Shown here: in pieces, positions 1-7,928 of the stretch
Layout of the letters: the number at the start of each line of letters is the position of its first letter
How positions within the stretch are numbered: position 1 is the first letter of the stretch
From: an uncultured Prevotella sp.
GTDB lineage: Bacteria; Bacteroidota; Bacteroidia; Bacteroidales; Bacteroidaceae
Assembly: GCA_900554695.1 (NCBI GenBank)
Contig: USHV01000016.1
Coordinates: forward strand, 1 to 63,480
DNA length: 63,480 nt
Reading direction: 5' to 3'
Position numbers and translations under genes: made by a program
The notes under the pieces: model-generated
The model's database searches: none
What the model was told of the DNA's origin: nothing
The model's input: the letters and a program-made list of their open reading frames with translations, nothing else

Positions 1-250
1 TGAGGTCTTTTTCAAAAATATTTCGTAATGTTGCACTCGCTGGTTGACTCTGCCACTGCCGAAAACGCGCTCAATATAAAGCAAAAACACCGACTGAATC
101 CTAATGACCGACTTGGATTTAATGACATTCAATATTCCGGAGTGTTAAATTTTGATTTACAGACATATTTCCACAACACGCATACGCCTTTAACCCGATT
201 TTTCTTACCTTTGCACATCCTTTACGATAAATTAATAATAATTACATATT
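1..250. other. Upstream region without a convincing gene
   Basis: A short open frame (28-258) overlaps the start of the next gene and has no recognisable motif, so it is not called. A TACCTTTG box at 206-213 fits the Bacteroidetes -7 element and is a plausible promoter for the EamA gene that starts at 251. Nothing else is recognised. Confidence 0.5.
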
Positions 251-1219
251 ATGGATGATAAAAAACCATTGATTGCTCATTTAAGTATTCTTACAGCATG
301 TGTGATATGGGGACTTATGTCGCCTGTCGGCAAAAGCGCGATGGCAGGTGGCATAGACGGACTTGACCTTGTGTCGTTCAGAATAGCCGGAGGCACCATC
401 CTGTTCTGGGCTGCCTCGTTCTTCGCAAAGAGGGAGCACGTGCCTCTGAAAGACTGTCTGCTGATGCTTGTGGCAGGTCTCTTCGCACTCGTCTTCAATC
501 AGTGCTGCTTCACAATAGGCCTGAGTATGACATCGCCGTCAAACGCCAGCATCATAACCACATCCACACCTATCTTCGCTCTGATACTTGCCGCCATCAT
601 CCTGAAGGAACCCGTGACGTGGAAGAAGGCATGCGGAGTGCTCATAGGATGCTGCGGCGCCGTGATACTGATACTCACCAGCGCATCGGCGGGCAACGCC
701 AAGGTAGGCAACATATGGGGCGACATACTCTGCATAGTGGCTCAGCTGTCGTTCGCACTGTATCTGACGCTTTTCAGCAAACTGATAAAGAGATACAGCG
801 TGTTCACGATAAACAAATGGATATTCCTCTGGTCGGCGGTGCTCATACTGCCGTTCTCGTCGCAACATGTGCTTGCCAACGACTGGAACAGCGTGCCAAC
901 GGCAGCATGGCTGGAGGCCGGCTACGTGGTGTTCTTCGGTACATTCGTGGCCTATCTGCTCACCATGGTGGCACAGAAAGTGCTGCGCCCGACGGTTGTC
1001 AGCACATACAACTACGTGCAGCCGATGGTAGCAGTGAGCGTGAGTCTGCTCACCGGCATGGCGGTGCTGAAGACATCGCAGTGCGTGGCCATGGTACTTG
1101 TGTTCTGCGGAGTATGGCTCGTGATAAAGTCGAAGTCGAGAAACGATATGCTAAAAGCCGAGCAGGCAAAGCTGGAGGCTGAGAAGGCGAAGCAGGCAGC
1201 CGCAGAGACAGAGAAATGA
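251..1219 (+). CDS. EamA/DMT-family inner-membrane transporter
   Basis: This 322-residue protein has about ten hydrophobic segments arranged as two EamA repeats (roughly residues 10-145 and 155-300), the usual architecture of drug/metabolite exporters. The N-terminal stretch 'ACVIWGLMSPVGKSA' is the typical first EamA helix. The last 25 residues are a charged, Ala/Glu/Lys-rich cytoplasmic tail, which is unusual but not unprecedented. The substrate cannot be read from the sequence; family members export amino acids and other small metabolites. cysK follows 75 bases downstream on the same strand, so a link to cysteine export is possible but is only inference. Family assignment is firm, function is not. 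Confidence 0.9.
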   Translation: MDDKKPLIAHLSILTACVIWGLMSPVGKSAMAGGIDGLDLVSFRIAGGTILFWAASFFAKREHVPLKDCLLMLVAGLFALVFNQCCFTIGLSMTSPSNASIITTSTPIFALILAAIILKEPVTWKKACGVLIGCCGAVILILTSASAGNAKVGNIWGDILCIVAQLSFALYLTLFSKLIKRYSVFTINKWIFLWSAVLILPFSSQHVLANDWNSVPTAAWLEAGYVVFFGTFVAYLLTMVAQKVLRPTVVSTYNYVQPMVAVSVSLLTGMAVLKTSQCVAMVLVFCGVWLVIKSKSRNDMLKAEQAKLEAEKAKQAAAETEK

Positions 1220-1259
1220 CATAAACAAAGGAGACTGCCGGAGTATCGTATTTTTTTCG

Positions 1260-1267
1260 TATCTTAG
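1260..1267 (+). promoter_or_regulatory. Possible -7 box of cysK
   Basis: TATCTTAG deviates by one base from TAnnTTTG and lies 28 bases before the cysK ATG, so cysK may be transcribed separately from the EamA gene. Weak call. Confidence 0.35.
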
Positions 1268-1294
1268 CAATTGCATTACAAAAACCGTAGTAAT

Positions 1295-2224
1295 ATGAAA
1301 AAAATAGCACAACGCCTTACCGACCTGATCGGGGGCACACCTCTTCTCGAACTCAACCGTTTCGCAGCCGAAAAAGGACTCGCACGGCCGATAATAGCAA
1401 AACTGGAGTATTTCAATCCGGGCGGAAGTGCAAAGGACCGCATCGCCCTGGCGATGATTAAACAGGCCGAGGCAGACGGCAGACTGAAACCCGGAGCGAC
1501 GATAATAGAACCGACAAGCGGCAACACGGGCGTGGGACTGGCTCTCGTGGCTGCCGTGAGGGGCTACCGGCTCATACTGACAATGCCGAAGACGATGAGC
1601 ATCGAGCGCCGCCAACTCGTGAGCGCATACGGCGCGAAGGTGGTGCTCACGCCGGCGGCTGAGGGCATGACGGGAGCCATAAAAGAGGCGGAGCGTCTGC
1701 GCGACAGCATAGACGGCGCACTGATTCTGCAACAGTTTGAGAACAAGGCCAACCCCGCGGCACACTTCGCGACCACAGGTCCGGAGATATGGAACGACAC
1801 CGAGGGACACGTCGATGTGTTCGTGGCCGGCGCGGGAACGGGCGGCACAATATCGGGCGTGGGCCGTTATCTGAAGAGCAAGAACCCCGCCGTACGCATT
1901 GTGGCCGTGGAACCGGCTTCGTCGCCGGTGTTAAGCGGCGGCAAGGCAGGTCCGCACGCCATACAGGGCATAGGTGCGGGATTCGTGCCGGCGGTGTATG
2001 ACAGCAGCGTTGTTGACGAGGTGATGACCGTGAGCAACGACGACGCCATGTCAACCACACGTCTGTTGGCGCGCAGCGAAGGTCTGCTCACAGGCATATC
2101 GTCAGGTGCAGCGGCATGGGCAGCGGCTGAGCTTGCCCGTCGCGAGGAGCTGCGCGACAAGACGATAGTCACTCTCCTGCCCGACACGGGCGAGCGTTAT
2201 CTCTCCACCGGAGTGTTCGGCTGA
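1295..2224 (+). CDS. cysK: Cysteine synthase A (O-acetylserine sulfhydrylase)
   Basis: The protein makes L-cysteine and acetate from O-acetyl-L-serine and sulfide, with PLP as cofactor, in the cytoplasm. The PLP lysine is seen in 'NPGGSAKDR' (about K47), the substrate-binding loop in 'EPTSGNTG' (about 72-79) and the phosphate-binding loop in 'GAGTGGT' (about 179-185). The length of 309 residues is normal. The start at 1295 (MKKIAQ) is preferred over an in-frame ATG at 1271 because the family begins with this segment. The gene stands alone, with a strong terminator after it, and no cysE or sulfate genes nearby. Confidence 0.95.
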   Translation: MKKIAQRLTDLIGGTPLLELNRFAAEKGLARPIIAKLEYFNPGGSAKDRIALAMIKQAEADGRLKPGATIIEPTSGNTGVGLALVAAVRGYRLILTMPKTMSIERRQLVSAYGAKVVLTPAAEGMTGAIKEAERLRDSIDGALILQQFENKANPAAHFATTGPEIWNDTEGHVDVFVAGAGTGGTISGVGRYLKSKNPAVRIVAVEPASSPVLSGGKAGPHAIQGIGAGFVPAVYDSSVVDEVMTVSNDDAMSTTRLLARSEGLLTGISSGAAAWAAAELARREELRDKTIVTLLPDTGERYLSTGVFG

Positions 2225-2413
2225 CCACAGGTCTGAGCAAGCGGAGGCATGGCGCAGGCTGTATGCGCTGACAGACGATGACGCACGGGCGCGGGATAAA
2301 GGAGCGCGGGACAGAATGGACGTGTGGCTTATCAAAAGAAAGACATGACATTGATTGACCGAACAATGTGGATGGGGATTGTATAGAACCCACACGCGGT
2401 AAAAAAAGAAATG

Positions 2414-2454
2414 GCGAAACCGCCTGCACGCAAACACGATGCAGGCGGTTTCGC
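2414..2454 (+). terminator. Rho-independent terminator of cysK
   Basis: A perfect 15-bp stem (GCGAAACCGCCTGCA at 2414-2428 and its complement at 2440-2454) with an 11-nt loop, followed by TGTTTTA, lies 190 bases after cysK. Confidence 0.85.
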
Positions 2455-2559
2455 TGTTTTATGGGGCAGCGGAGCAACATATAAACTATAAAAACGTCCG
2501 CTGTTGAGAATCGACGGGGATTGATATCATCAGAATATGCGGCTCCTCGACCGAACAAA

Positions 2560-3165
2560 CGGTGTTTTATGCTGACGAGATGGAAACGATACGGGCAACT
2601 TTCAAATCGTAACCGTTTTTTGTTTTTTCCATCCCGGTTTCCTGATATACCCCGAAAAATAAGCGCGTATTTGCGGACAGACTCTCCTTCGGGCGCAAAT
2701 ACGCGAATTATGAGAGGTTAGCATAAAACATTGAATATCAATAACTTATGTTTAAGGGGTATTTTATCGCTTTGCAATATGCACCATTTCGGCATGCGAA
2801 ATGGCCTATATTGGGGTGCGAAATGGTGCTTTTCACCCTCTGAAATGGGCTTTATCGCACCGCGAAATGGGCATTATCGGAAAACGAAACGAATGATTTC
2901 GGACTATGATATGGGGTATATCATAAGACGGTTCGGGCTGAAACGGCCTTTATTCCATCGGTTTTAACATTCCTTTACACCTCTTTTGCGAAAATATTTT
3001 GTCAAAATTTAGTCAAGAAAAATTGTAAGTTCATCAGTTGGTTTTTCATTAAAAACACTGATATCAGGCATGAGGGGAAGCATAAAAACCGTGTTTCGGT
3101 CTGACGGAGATGATTTATCGGCTGCGGCAATTTCAATTTATCACTATATGAATATCCGACTGTCA
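2560..3165. repeat. 22-bp palindrome-array element, copy 1 (long type)
   Basis: A non-coding element that recurs at 52305-52770 (inverted) and 62490-63110. In plus-strand order it holds: an inverted repeat with 12-bp arms (CGCGTATTTGCG and CGCAAATACGCG, about 2664-2706); an array of eight 18-bp units starting at 2753, 2775, 2797, 2819, 2841, 2863, 2885 and 2907, that is, exactly every 22 bp; and an AT-rich end (about 2966-3030) containing AACATTCCTTTACA and TTTTGTCAAAATTTAGTCAA. Weaker similarity to copy 7 continues to about 3165. Units are imperfect palindromes such as CGAAATGGTGCTTTTCAC; the last, TGATATGGGGTATATCAT, is nearly perfect. No protein function is apparent. Confidence 0.85.
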
Positions 3166-3555
3166 CGGGGCAGACAACACTCGCGTTGTGCGGAAATATT
3201 TGTCTGACGAGCCGGAAACATTACGCTATGCGATGGCATGTCATCAATAAAACCAAGCCACACCGAATACGTATCGTTCCGGAAAAGATGAATTAAATAC
3301 GTCAGAAGAGGCTGTTTTGGACATTATGGAGACATGTCAGCGACTATGATAAAAGGCTCTCAGAACAAAAGGAAAGCCCGTTACGCACGACGAGCGACAT
3401 TGTTGCGCACAAAAGAACGGGACATTATGAATTACGGTTTCGTCGATTGCTCACACCGGCTTTGAATACGCTCAGTATCCAACGCGGCAATACACGAAAC
3501 CTATGGGCAAAAAAAAATCCCTGCAGTCCCGAAAGACTACAAGGAAACACCCCTG

Positions 3556-3630
3556 TGGGCGTTGACGGATTCGAACCGCCGACCCTCTGCTTGTAAGGCA
3601 GATGCTCTAAACCAGCTGAGCTAAACGCCC
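3556..3630 (-). tRNA. tRNA-Val (anticodon UAC)
   Basis: Read on the minus strand, this 75-nt sequence folds as a cloverleaf: acceptor GGGCGTT paired with AACGCCC, D-loop AGCTCAGCTGGTT, anticodon stem TCTGC/GCAGA around loop CTTACAA (anticodon TAC), and T-arm GGTTCGAATCC. The discriminator base is A and CCA is not encoded. It stands alone between two repeat arrays. Confidence 0.95.
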
Positions 3631-3862
3631 TTGCTTTTTGTAAGCGATTGCAAAGGTATCGCTTTTATTTTAATCCACCAAATTTTAAAAGCAATATTTT
3701 CAAAAAATCATGTTTTTGACGGTTTTATCACCTTACGTTCCGGCGATTTACGGGGATTTTCCGAACAAATAAAAGACTTATCCGATGCAGGCGAAGCATC
3801 ATTACGCAATATGACAGCAAATAAAAAATGAAATATCACGGCTTAGCATAGCGCAAAATGGA

Positions 3863-4260
3863 TTTATGTGTCCGGAAAATCGCGGTATGACAGGACCGGG
3901 AACAGATTTATATCTTCGGCTGACAAGGTTTGTATATGCTGATGATAGGGTTCATATCTGCTGCCGGTAGGTTTATATCCCCTTTTGACAAGGTTTATAT
4001 CTATTGCTGACAGGTTTTATATCTGCATTTGATAAAGCACGCAGACGCTCTGGAAAGAGTCAAAGCCATAGCATCAGAAAGCCCGTATCGTGCACTGGAA
4101 CGGACAATATAAGATACATGAAAACATTATACCGGACACGGAAATGGTCTGTATCATGCATCAATACAATAAATACATGACCATAAAACGGACAATACAG
4201 CAACACAATGAAGCTCATATCATAAATCAGAATACCTGACATTGAGGTCATAACCACAAA
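3863..4260. repeat. Second, degenerate 22-bp tandem array
   Basis: About 18 drifting units recur every 22 bp. In the first part TTTATAT-like cores begin at 3907, 3929, 3951, 3972, 3994 and 4016, usually within GGTTTATATCTGNTGCTGACA. The same phase continues as ATATC/ATAC cores at 4085, 4107, 4129, 4151, 4173, 4195 and 4217, with consensus near ATATCATGNACAT. The sequence differs from the GAAATGG arrays but the period is the same. It lies downstream of ompA. An 80-codon open frame on the minus strand across it (4060-4302) is judged to be chance. Confidence 0.65.
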
Positions 4261-4456
4261 TAACAGCCACATGGTATCCATATAATCACACATCGGGCTC
4301 ATGCTGATTATACGTCATAGACTTATCATCACGCCGGTAAATGCAGCACCGCAATGCAAGGGAAGAGTCCTTCCACGCCAATAATCACGATAAATCCGTG
4401 CTTCTTCAGGCACCACGCTGCCGGGCGATAATCATCAAACTATAAGACACAAAAAA

Positions 4457-4482
4457 GGAGACATACCCGAAAGTATGTCTCC
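4457..4482 (-). terminator. Terminator of ompA
   Basis: A 10-bp stem GGAGACATAC/GTATGTCTCC with a 6-nt loop is flanked by A-runs on the left and T-runs on the right, so it can terminate in both directions. It lies 23 bases after the ompA stop. Confidence 0.9.
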
Positions 4483-4505
4483 TTTTTCTATTTGTCAAGC
4501 AATTA

Positions 4506-5633
4506 TTAGTCCTTAACCTGAACAGTTGCACGACGGTTGTAAGAGATCGGTGACAGATCGTTTACACCACCCTTAGCAGCGGTAGAGATGTTGTCACGGC
4601 TCATACCCATCTTAACGAGTTCGTTAGCAACGGTCTCAGCACGTTTCTCAGACAGCCACTGGTTGTAGTCTGGTTTACCAGTTGCGCTATCAGCATAACC
4701 TGTAACGAGGAGGCTTGCACCATTCTCTTTAGCGTACTTAGCAAGAGCCTCAACATTTACGAGATCCTTCTTAGAAGCAATCTTATACTTGTTGATGTTG
4801 AAGAATACAGATACCGGTGTGTTGATGAATTCCTTAACAGCCTTCGGTGTCTCGTTCTTCTTCTCTGCAAGCAGCTTCTTCAGGCGAGCGTTCTCAGCGT
4901 TAGCATCGTTGAGCTGTGCGTTAAGAGCATCGATCTGAGCCTGTGAGAGAGCCTTGATAGCGTCAACATCAGGAACTTTATTCCATGTAGCCTTGCCGAG
5001 GTTTACAGTCAGACCAACTTCAGCATAGAGGCTGTTGTCGTGGCTATCCCAACCGCGGTCACCATTGTTAACCATCGGAGAGCTCATGAAGTCGTTCTCG
5101 TAACGGTTCCATCCAAGTTCGAGGTTGATAGCAACCTTGCGGCTTACATAGAACTGGTTCAAGAGACCTACGCTCAGAGCCATTGCATAAGTGTTGGCGC
5201 TGCAGTTACGAGCGAAACCTGCACCTGCGAAAGGAACAACGTTCCAAACACGATCAGGATTGTAGCCACAGAGCATGTTGCTCAGATTGAAGAGCACCTG
5301 CTCCTGTGCGTTCCAGTACTTGAAGCTCTCGTCCATAGCCTTACCCCAAATACCTGAAACCTTTGTACGGAGACCGATACCCGGTGTGAACCACTTACCG
5401 ATGGCTATTGAAGCCTGCGGATTTGAACGGAAGCTCTTGAAAGGACTTCTTGAAAGACCTTGTCCGTGTTCTGCTGATGTATAGAAGGCAGACCACTGAG
5501 CACCACCCTGGATAAACCAATTGCTCCAGAATGAGTTTGTAGCAACACTGTGCTTGAGCACAGGGTCAGCGTCCTGAGCGATTGATGCCATTGAGACGCC
5601 GGCAAAAGCCAAAACAATCAATAATTTTTTCAT
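4506..5633 (-). CDS. OmpA-family outer-membrane protein
   Basis: A 375-residue protein that links the outer membrane to peptidoglycan. A signal peptide (about 1-19, ending SIAQ) is followed by a beta-barrel-like region to about residue 230. A short coiled coil follows (about 235-265, 'AQIDALNAQLNDANAENARL'), and then a C-terminal OmpA-like peptidoglycan-binding domain (about 275-375, with 'VTGYADSATG' and 'SEKRAETVANELV'). The gene has its own promoter and terminator, as expected for an abundant Bacteroidales major outer-membrane protein. The barrel part is only inferred from alternating aromatic residues. Confidence 0.92.
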   Translation of the reverse strand: MKKLLIVLAFAGVSMASIAQDADPVLKHSVATNSFWSNWFIQGGAQWSAFYTSAEHGQGLSRSPFKSFRSNPQASIAIGKWFTPGIGLRTKVSGIWGKAMDESFKYWNAQEQVLFNLSNMLCGYNPDRVWNVVPFAGAGFARNCSANTYAMALSVGLLNQFYVSRKVAINLELGWNRYENDFMSSPMVNNGDRGWDSHDNSLYAEVGLTVNLGKATWNKVPDVDAIKALSQAQIDALNAQLNDANAENARLKKLLAEKKNETPKAVKEFINTPVSVFFNINKYKIASKKDLVNVEALAKYAKENGASLLVTGYADSATGKPDYNQWLSEKRAETVANELVKMGMSRDNISTAAKGGVNDLSPISYNRRATVQVKD

Positions 5634-5697
5634 AACCTATATTTAATTAAATAAAAAATATCATACAAACGGAGGCCTAAGGCATTCGTTATGTGCA

Positions 5698-5705
5698 CAA
5701 AGTTA
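5698..5705 (-). promoter_or_regulatory. -7 promoter box of ompA
   Basis: TAACTTTG on the minus strand matches TAnnTTTG and lies 65 bases before the ompA start, which gives a leader of about 55 nt. Confidence 0.65.
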
Positions 5706-5806
5706 GCAATAAAATCCATATAGCAACACTTTTTAGCAGAAAAATATTGTGTTTTGTATCAAAAAAAAGCTTAAATCAATCAAAATTGCATAAATCAACG
5801 CAATAT

Positions 5807-7636
5807 TTACGAGAACAGATGTTCAATTTCAGTTTCCTTCAATATGCACAATATTTTCTTTCCGTCGGGTGTATAATTGAAATTTGAGCAGACAAAGAGG
5901 GCGTTGATGATGTTCTCCATCTCCTCATTGCTTAACACCTGACCGTAAACCACCGCCGCGTTGTCTGCAAGACCTGCCGCAAGTGTACGGCTCACTTCGT
6001 CGATATCGCCGGCGGGACATTCGGATGCCGAGCCCACCATGTCGCGTACCAGATTGACGTAATTGAGGCCATCGATGCCCGACGGCACGGCGTTTATGGC
6101 ATAGGATGAGCCTCCGAGGTCGGTCAGTTCGAATCCGAGCGAGCTCATCTGTGGCATTATCTTGCGCAGGACAAGTTCTTCTGACACAGAGAAATGCACC
6201 ACTTCCGGGAACAAGACTTTCTGCGGGAACGACTTGTTGTCGTGCAGCAGCGACAGATATTTCTCGAAAAGTATGCGCACGTGTGCCCTATGCTGGTCGA
6301 TGATCATCAGTCCCGACTTGACCGCTGTCATGATGTAGCGTCCCTTATATTGATAATGTGCGGGTGACTTCTCGGCTATCTCGTTATGCTCGGCAGACTG
6401 AGCCGGCTCATCAGCTTTCGGCTCTTCGTCGAACAGTCCCGGCGCAACATCGTCATCAGCGGGCTTCAGACCTTCGTAAAGCTGTTCCCATCCTGCCGGA
6501 GCACTCGACTTGCGAGGTGACGACATTTCCTCAAACGGGTTGTAAGACGGATTGTACTGCACCTTAGGCATGGGCAGGTCGCCACCGTCATCGAACACCG
6601 GAATGTCGGGACGGTCCTGAGTATCGAAGTCGATTGCGGTGACATCATTGAACATTCCCACGCAGTCTTTCACCGCGGCGGACAGTATCTGCCAGATGGC
6701 CTGCTCGTTGTCGAACTTTATCTCGGTCTTTGTCGGGTGGATGTTCACGTCGATATTCTCGGCAGGCACATCGAAATATAGGAAATAAGGCACCTGTTCG
6801 CCCACCGGAACAAGCCGCTCGAACGCCGACATGACAGCCTTGTGGAAATACGGATGTTTCATATACCGGCCGTTGACGAAGAAGAACTGATGGACACCTT
6901 TCTTGCGCGCCGACTCAGGTTTGCCCACGAATCCGTGAATCTTACACAGCGTAGTATCCACATCGACGGGCAGAAGAGTCTGGTTTATCTTCTTTCCGAA
7001 CACATCGACAATGCGCTGGCGCAGTCCACCGTTCTTGAGATTGAACAGTTCGTTGCCGTTGCTGTGGAGCGAGAACGTCACCGACGGATTGACGAGCACT
7101 ATGCGCTCGAAAGCCGTAATGATGTTGTTCAGTTCCGTGGAGTTGGACTTCAGGAACTTACGGCGCGCCGGAACGTTATAGAAAAGATTGTCAACCATGA
7201 AATTGCTTCCCACCGGACAAGAGCACGGCTGCTGGTCGTCGAAGCGCGAGCCCGACACCGACAGATGCGTACCTATCTCATCCTCCGGCCTGCGGGTCTT
7301 CAGTTCGATATGCGCCACGGCGGCGATGGAAGCCAGAGCCTCACCACGGAATCCCATGGTGTGAAGCGAGAAAAGGTCTGAAGCATTGCGTATCTTCGAC
7401 GTGGCATGGCGTTCGAAAGACATGCGCGCGTCGGTCTCAGACATACCCTTGCCGTCGTCGATCACCTGTATGGACGTACGTCCCGAGTCAACCACAAGCA
7501 CACTGATGTGCGTGGCGCCGGCGTCGATTGAGTTTTCCACAAGCTCTTTCACAACGCTTGCAGGTCTTTGTATCACTTCGCCGGCCGCAATCTGATTGGC
7601 GACAGAATCGGGCAATAATTGTATGATATCACTCAT
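5807..7636 (-). CDS. mutL: DNA mismatch repair protein MutL
   Basis: This 609-residue GHKL ATPase couples MutS mismatch recognition to strand removal. The ATPase motifs are clear: 'ELVENSIDAG' (about 32-41), 'DDGKGM' (about 60) and 'GFRGEALASIAAV' (about 94). A linker rich in Pro, Asp and Glu (about 330-420) precedes the C-terminal dimerisation domain (about 425-609). In that domain the site of the metal-dependent endonuclease motif DQHAxxERxxYE reads 'DQHRAHVRILFE', so the central Glu is replaced and nicking activity is doubtful. The gene is the last of the guaB-to-mutL run and begins one base after the small membrane protein gene, suggesting translational coupling. Confidence 0.96.
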   Translation of the reverse strand: MSDIIQLLPDSVANQIAAGEVIQRPASVVKELVENSIDAGATHISVLVVDSGRTSIQVIDDGKGMSETDARMSFERHATSKIRNASDLFSLHTMGFRGEALASIAAVAHIELKTRRPEDEIGTHLSVSGSRFDDQQPCSCPVGSNFMVDNLFYNVPARRKFLKSNSTELNNIITAFERIVLVNPSVTFSLHSNGNELFNLKNGGLRQRIVDVFGKKINQTLLPVDVDTTLCKIHGFVGKPESARKKGVHQFFFVNGRYMKHPYFHKAVMSAFERLVPVGEQVPYFLYFDVPAENIDVNIHPTKTEIKFDNEQAIWQILSAAVKDCVGMFNDVTAIDFDTQDRPDIPVFDDGGDLPMPKVQYNPSYNPFEEMSSPRKSSAPAGWEQLYEGLKPADDDVAPGLFDEEPKADEPAQSAEHNEIAEKSPAHYQYKGRYIMTAVKSGLMIIDQHRAHVRILFEKYLSLLHDNKSFPQKVLFPEVVHFSVSEELVLRKIMPQMSSLGFELTDLGGSSYAINAVPSGIDGLNYVNLVRDMVGSASECPAGDIDEVSRTLAAGLADNAAVVYGQVLSNEEMENIINALFVCSNFNYTPDGKKILCILKETEIEHLFS

Positions 7637-7637
7637 A

Positions 7638-7928
7638 TCAGAAGTTTATGAATATACTGATCAACGCAATAAACAATATTACAATAAACAGCAGCAGGAG
7701 TACGAGTCCGGAAAGCGACTGGCGGCGGTATTGTCCGCTGCGCCTTGTGTCACGGTCGCCGGCATAGGGTCGCACGGTTACGTGCTTTCCGACGGCTTTG
7801 CCGTCTTCTTCCGAAGACAATTCCTCTGCTGCACGGCGCTCTATGTCGCGCAGCATCTCACGCCGTTCGTCTATATATATAAAGGTGTGATTGAAACGTC
7901 GCGGACGGATATTGCGGAAAAACATCAT
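7638..7928 (-). CDS. Small single-pass membrane protein, unrecognised
   Basis: A 96-residue protein with a charged N-terminal two thirds (many Arg and Glu) and one strong C-terminal membrane helix (about 72-93, 'SGLVLLLLFIVILFIALISI'). It overlaps the OstA-like gene upstream by 4 bases and is followed by mutL after 1 base, so it is almost certainly translated as part of this operon. No motif reveals a function. A tail-anchored protein of the inner membrane is the simplest reading. Confidence 0.75.
   Translation of the reverse strand: MMFFRNIRPRRFNHTFIYIDERREMLRDIERRAAEELSSEEDGKAVGKHVTVRPYAGDRDTRRSGQYRRQSLSGLVLLLLFIVILFIALISIFINF

Noticed and set aside
2521..2721. Short frames in the three long-type elements share the peptide 'PRKISAYLRTDSPSGANTRI'
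   Set aside because: The shared peptide is translated from the conserved inverted repeat. Differences between copies include non-synonymous ones, ends differ, and there is no common start; structure at DNA or RNA level explains the conservation better.
2753..2924. Palindrome arrays as a CRISPR
   Set aside because: Repeats are only 18 bp and degenerate, spacers are 4 nt, and no cas genes are present.
2753..2924. Array palindromes as transcription terminators
   Set aside because: The units have mismatched short stems and no T-run follows; clear terminators elsewhere in the window look quite different.
4060..4302. 80-codon hydrophobic frame between tRNA-Val and ompA
   Set aside because: It lies in the degenerate 22-bp array; 22 is not a multiple of three, and no start signal or conserved motif is seen.
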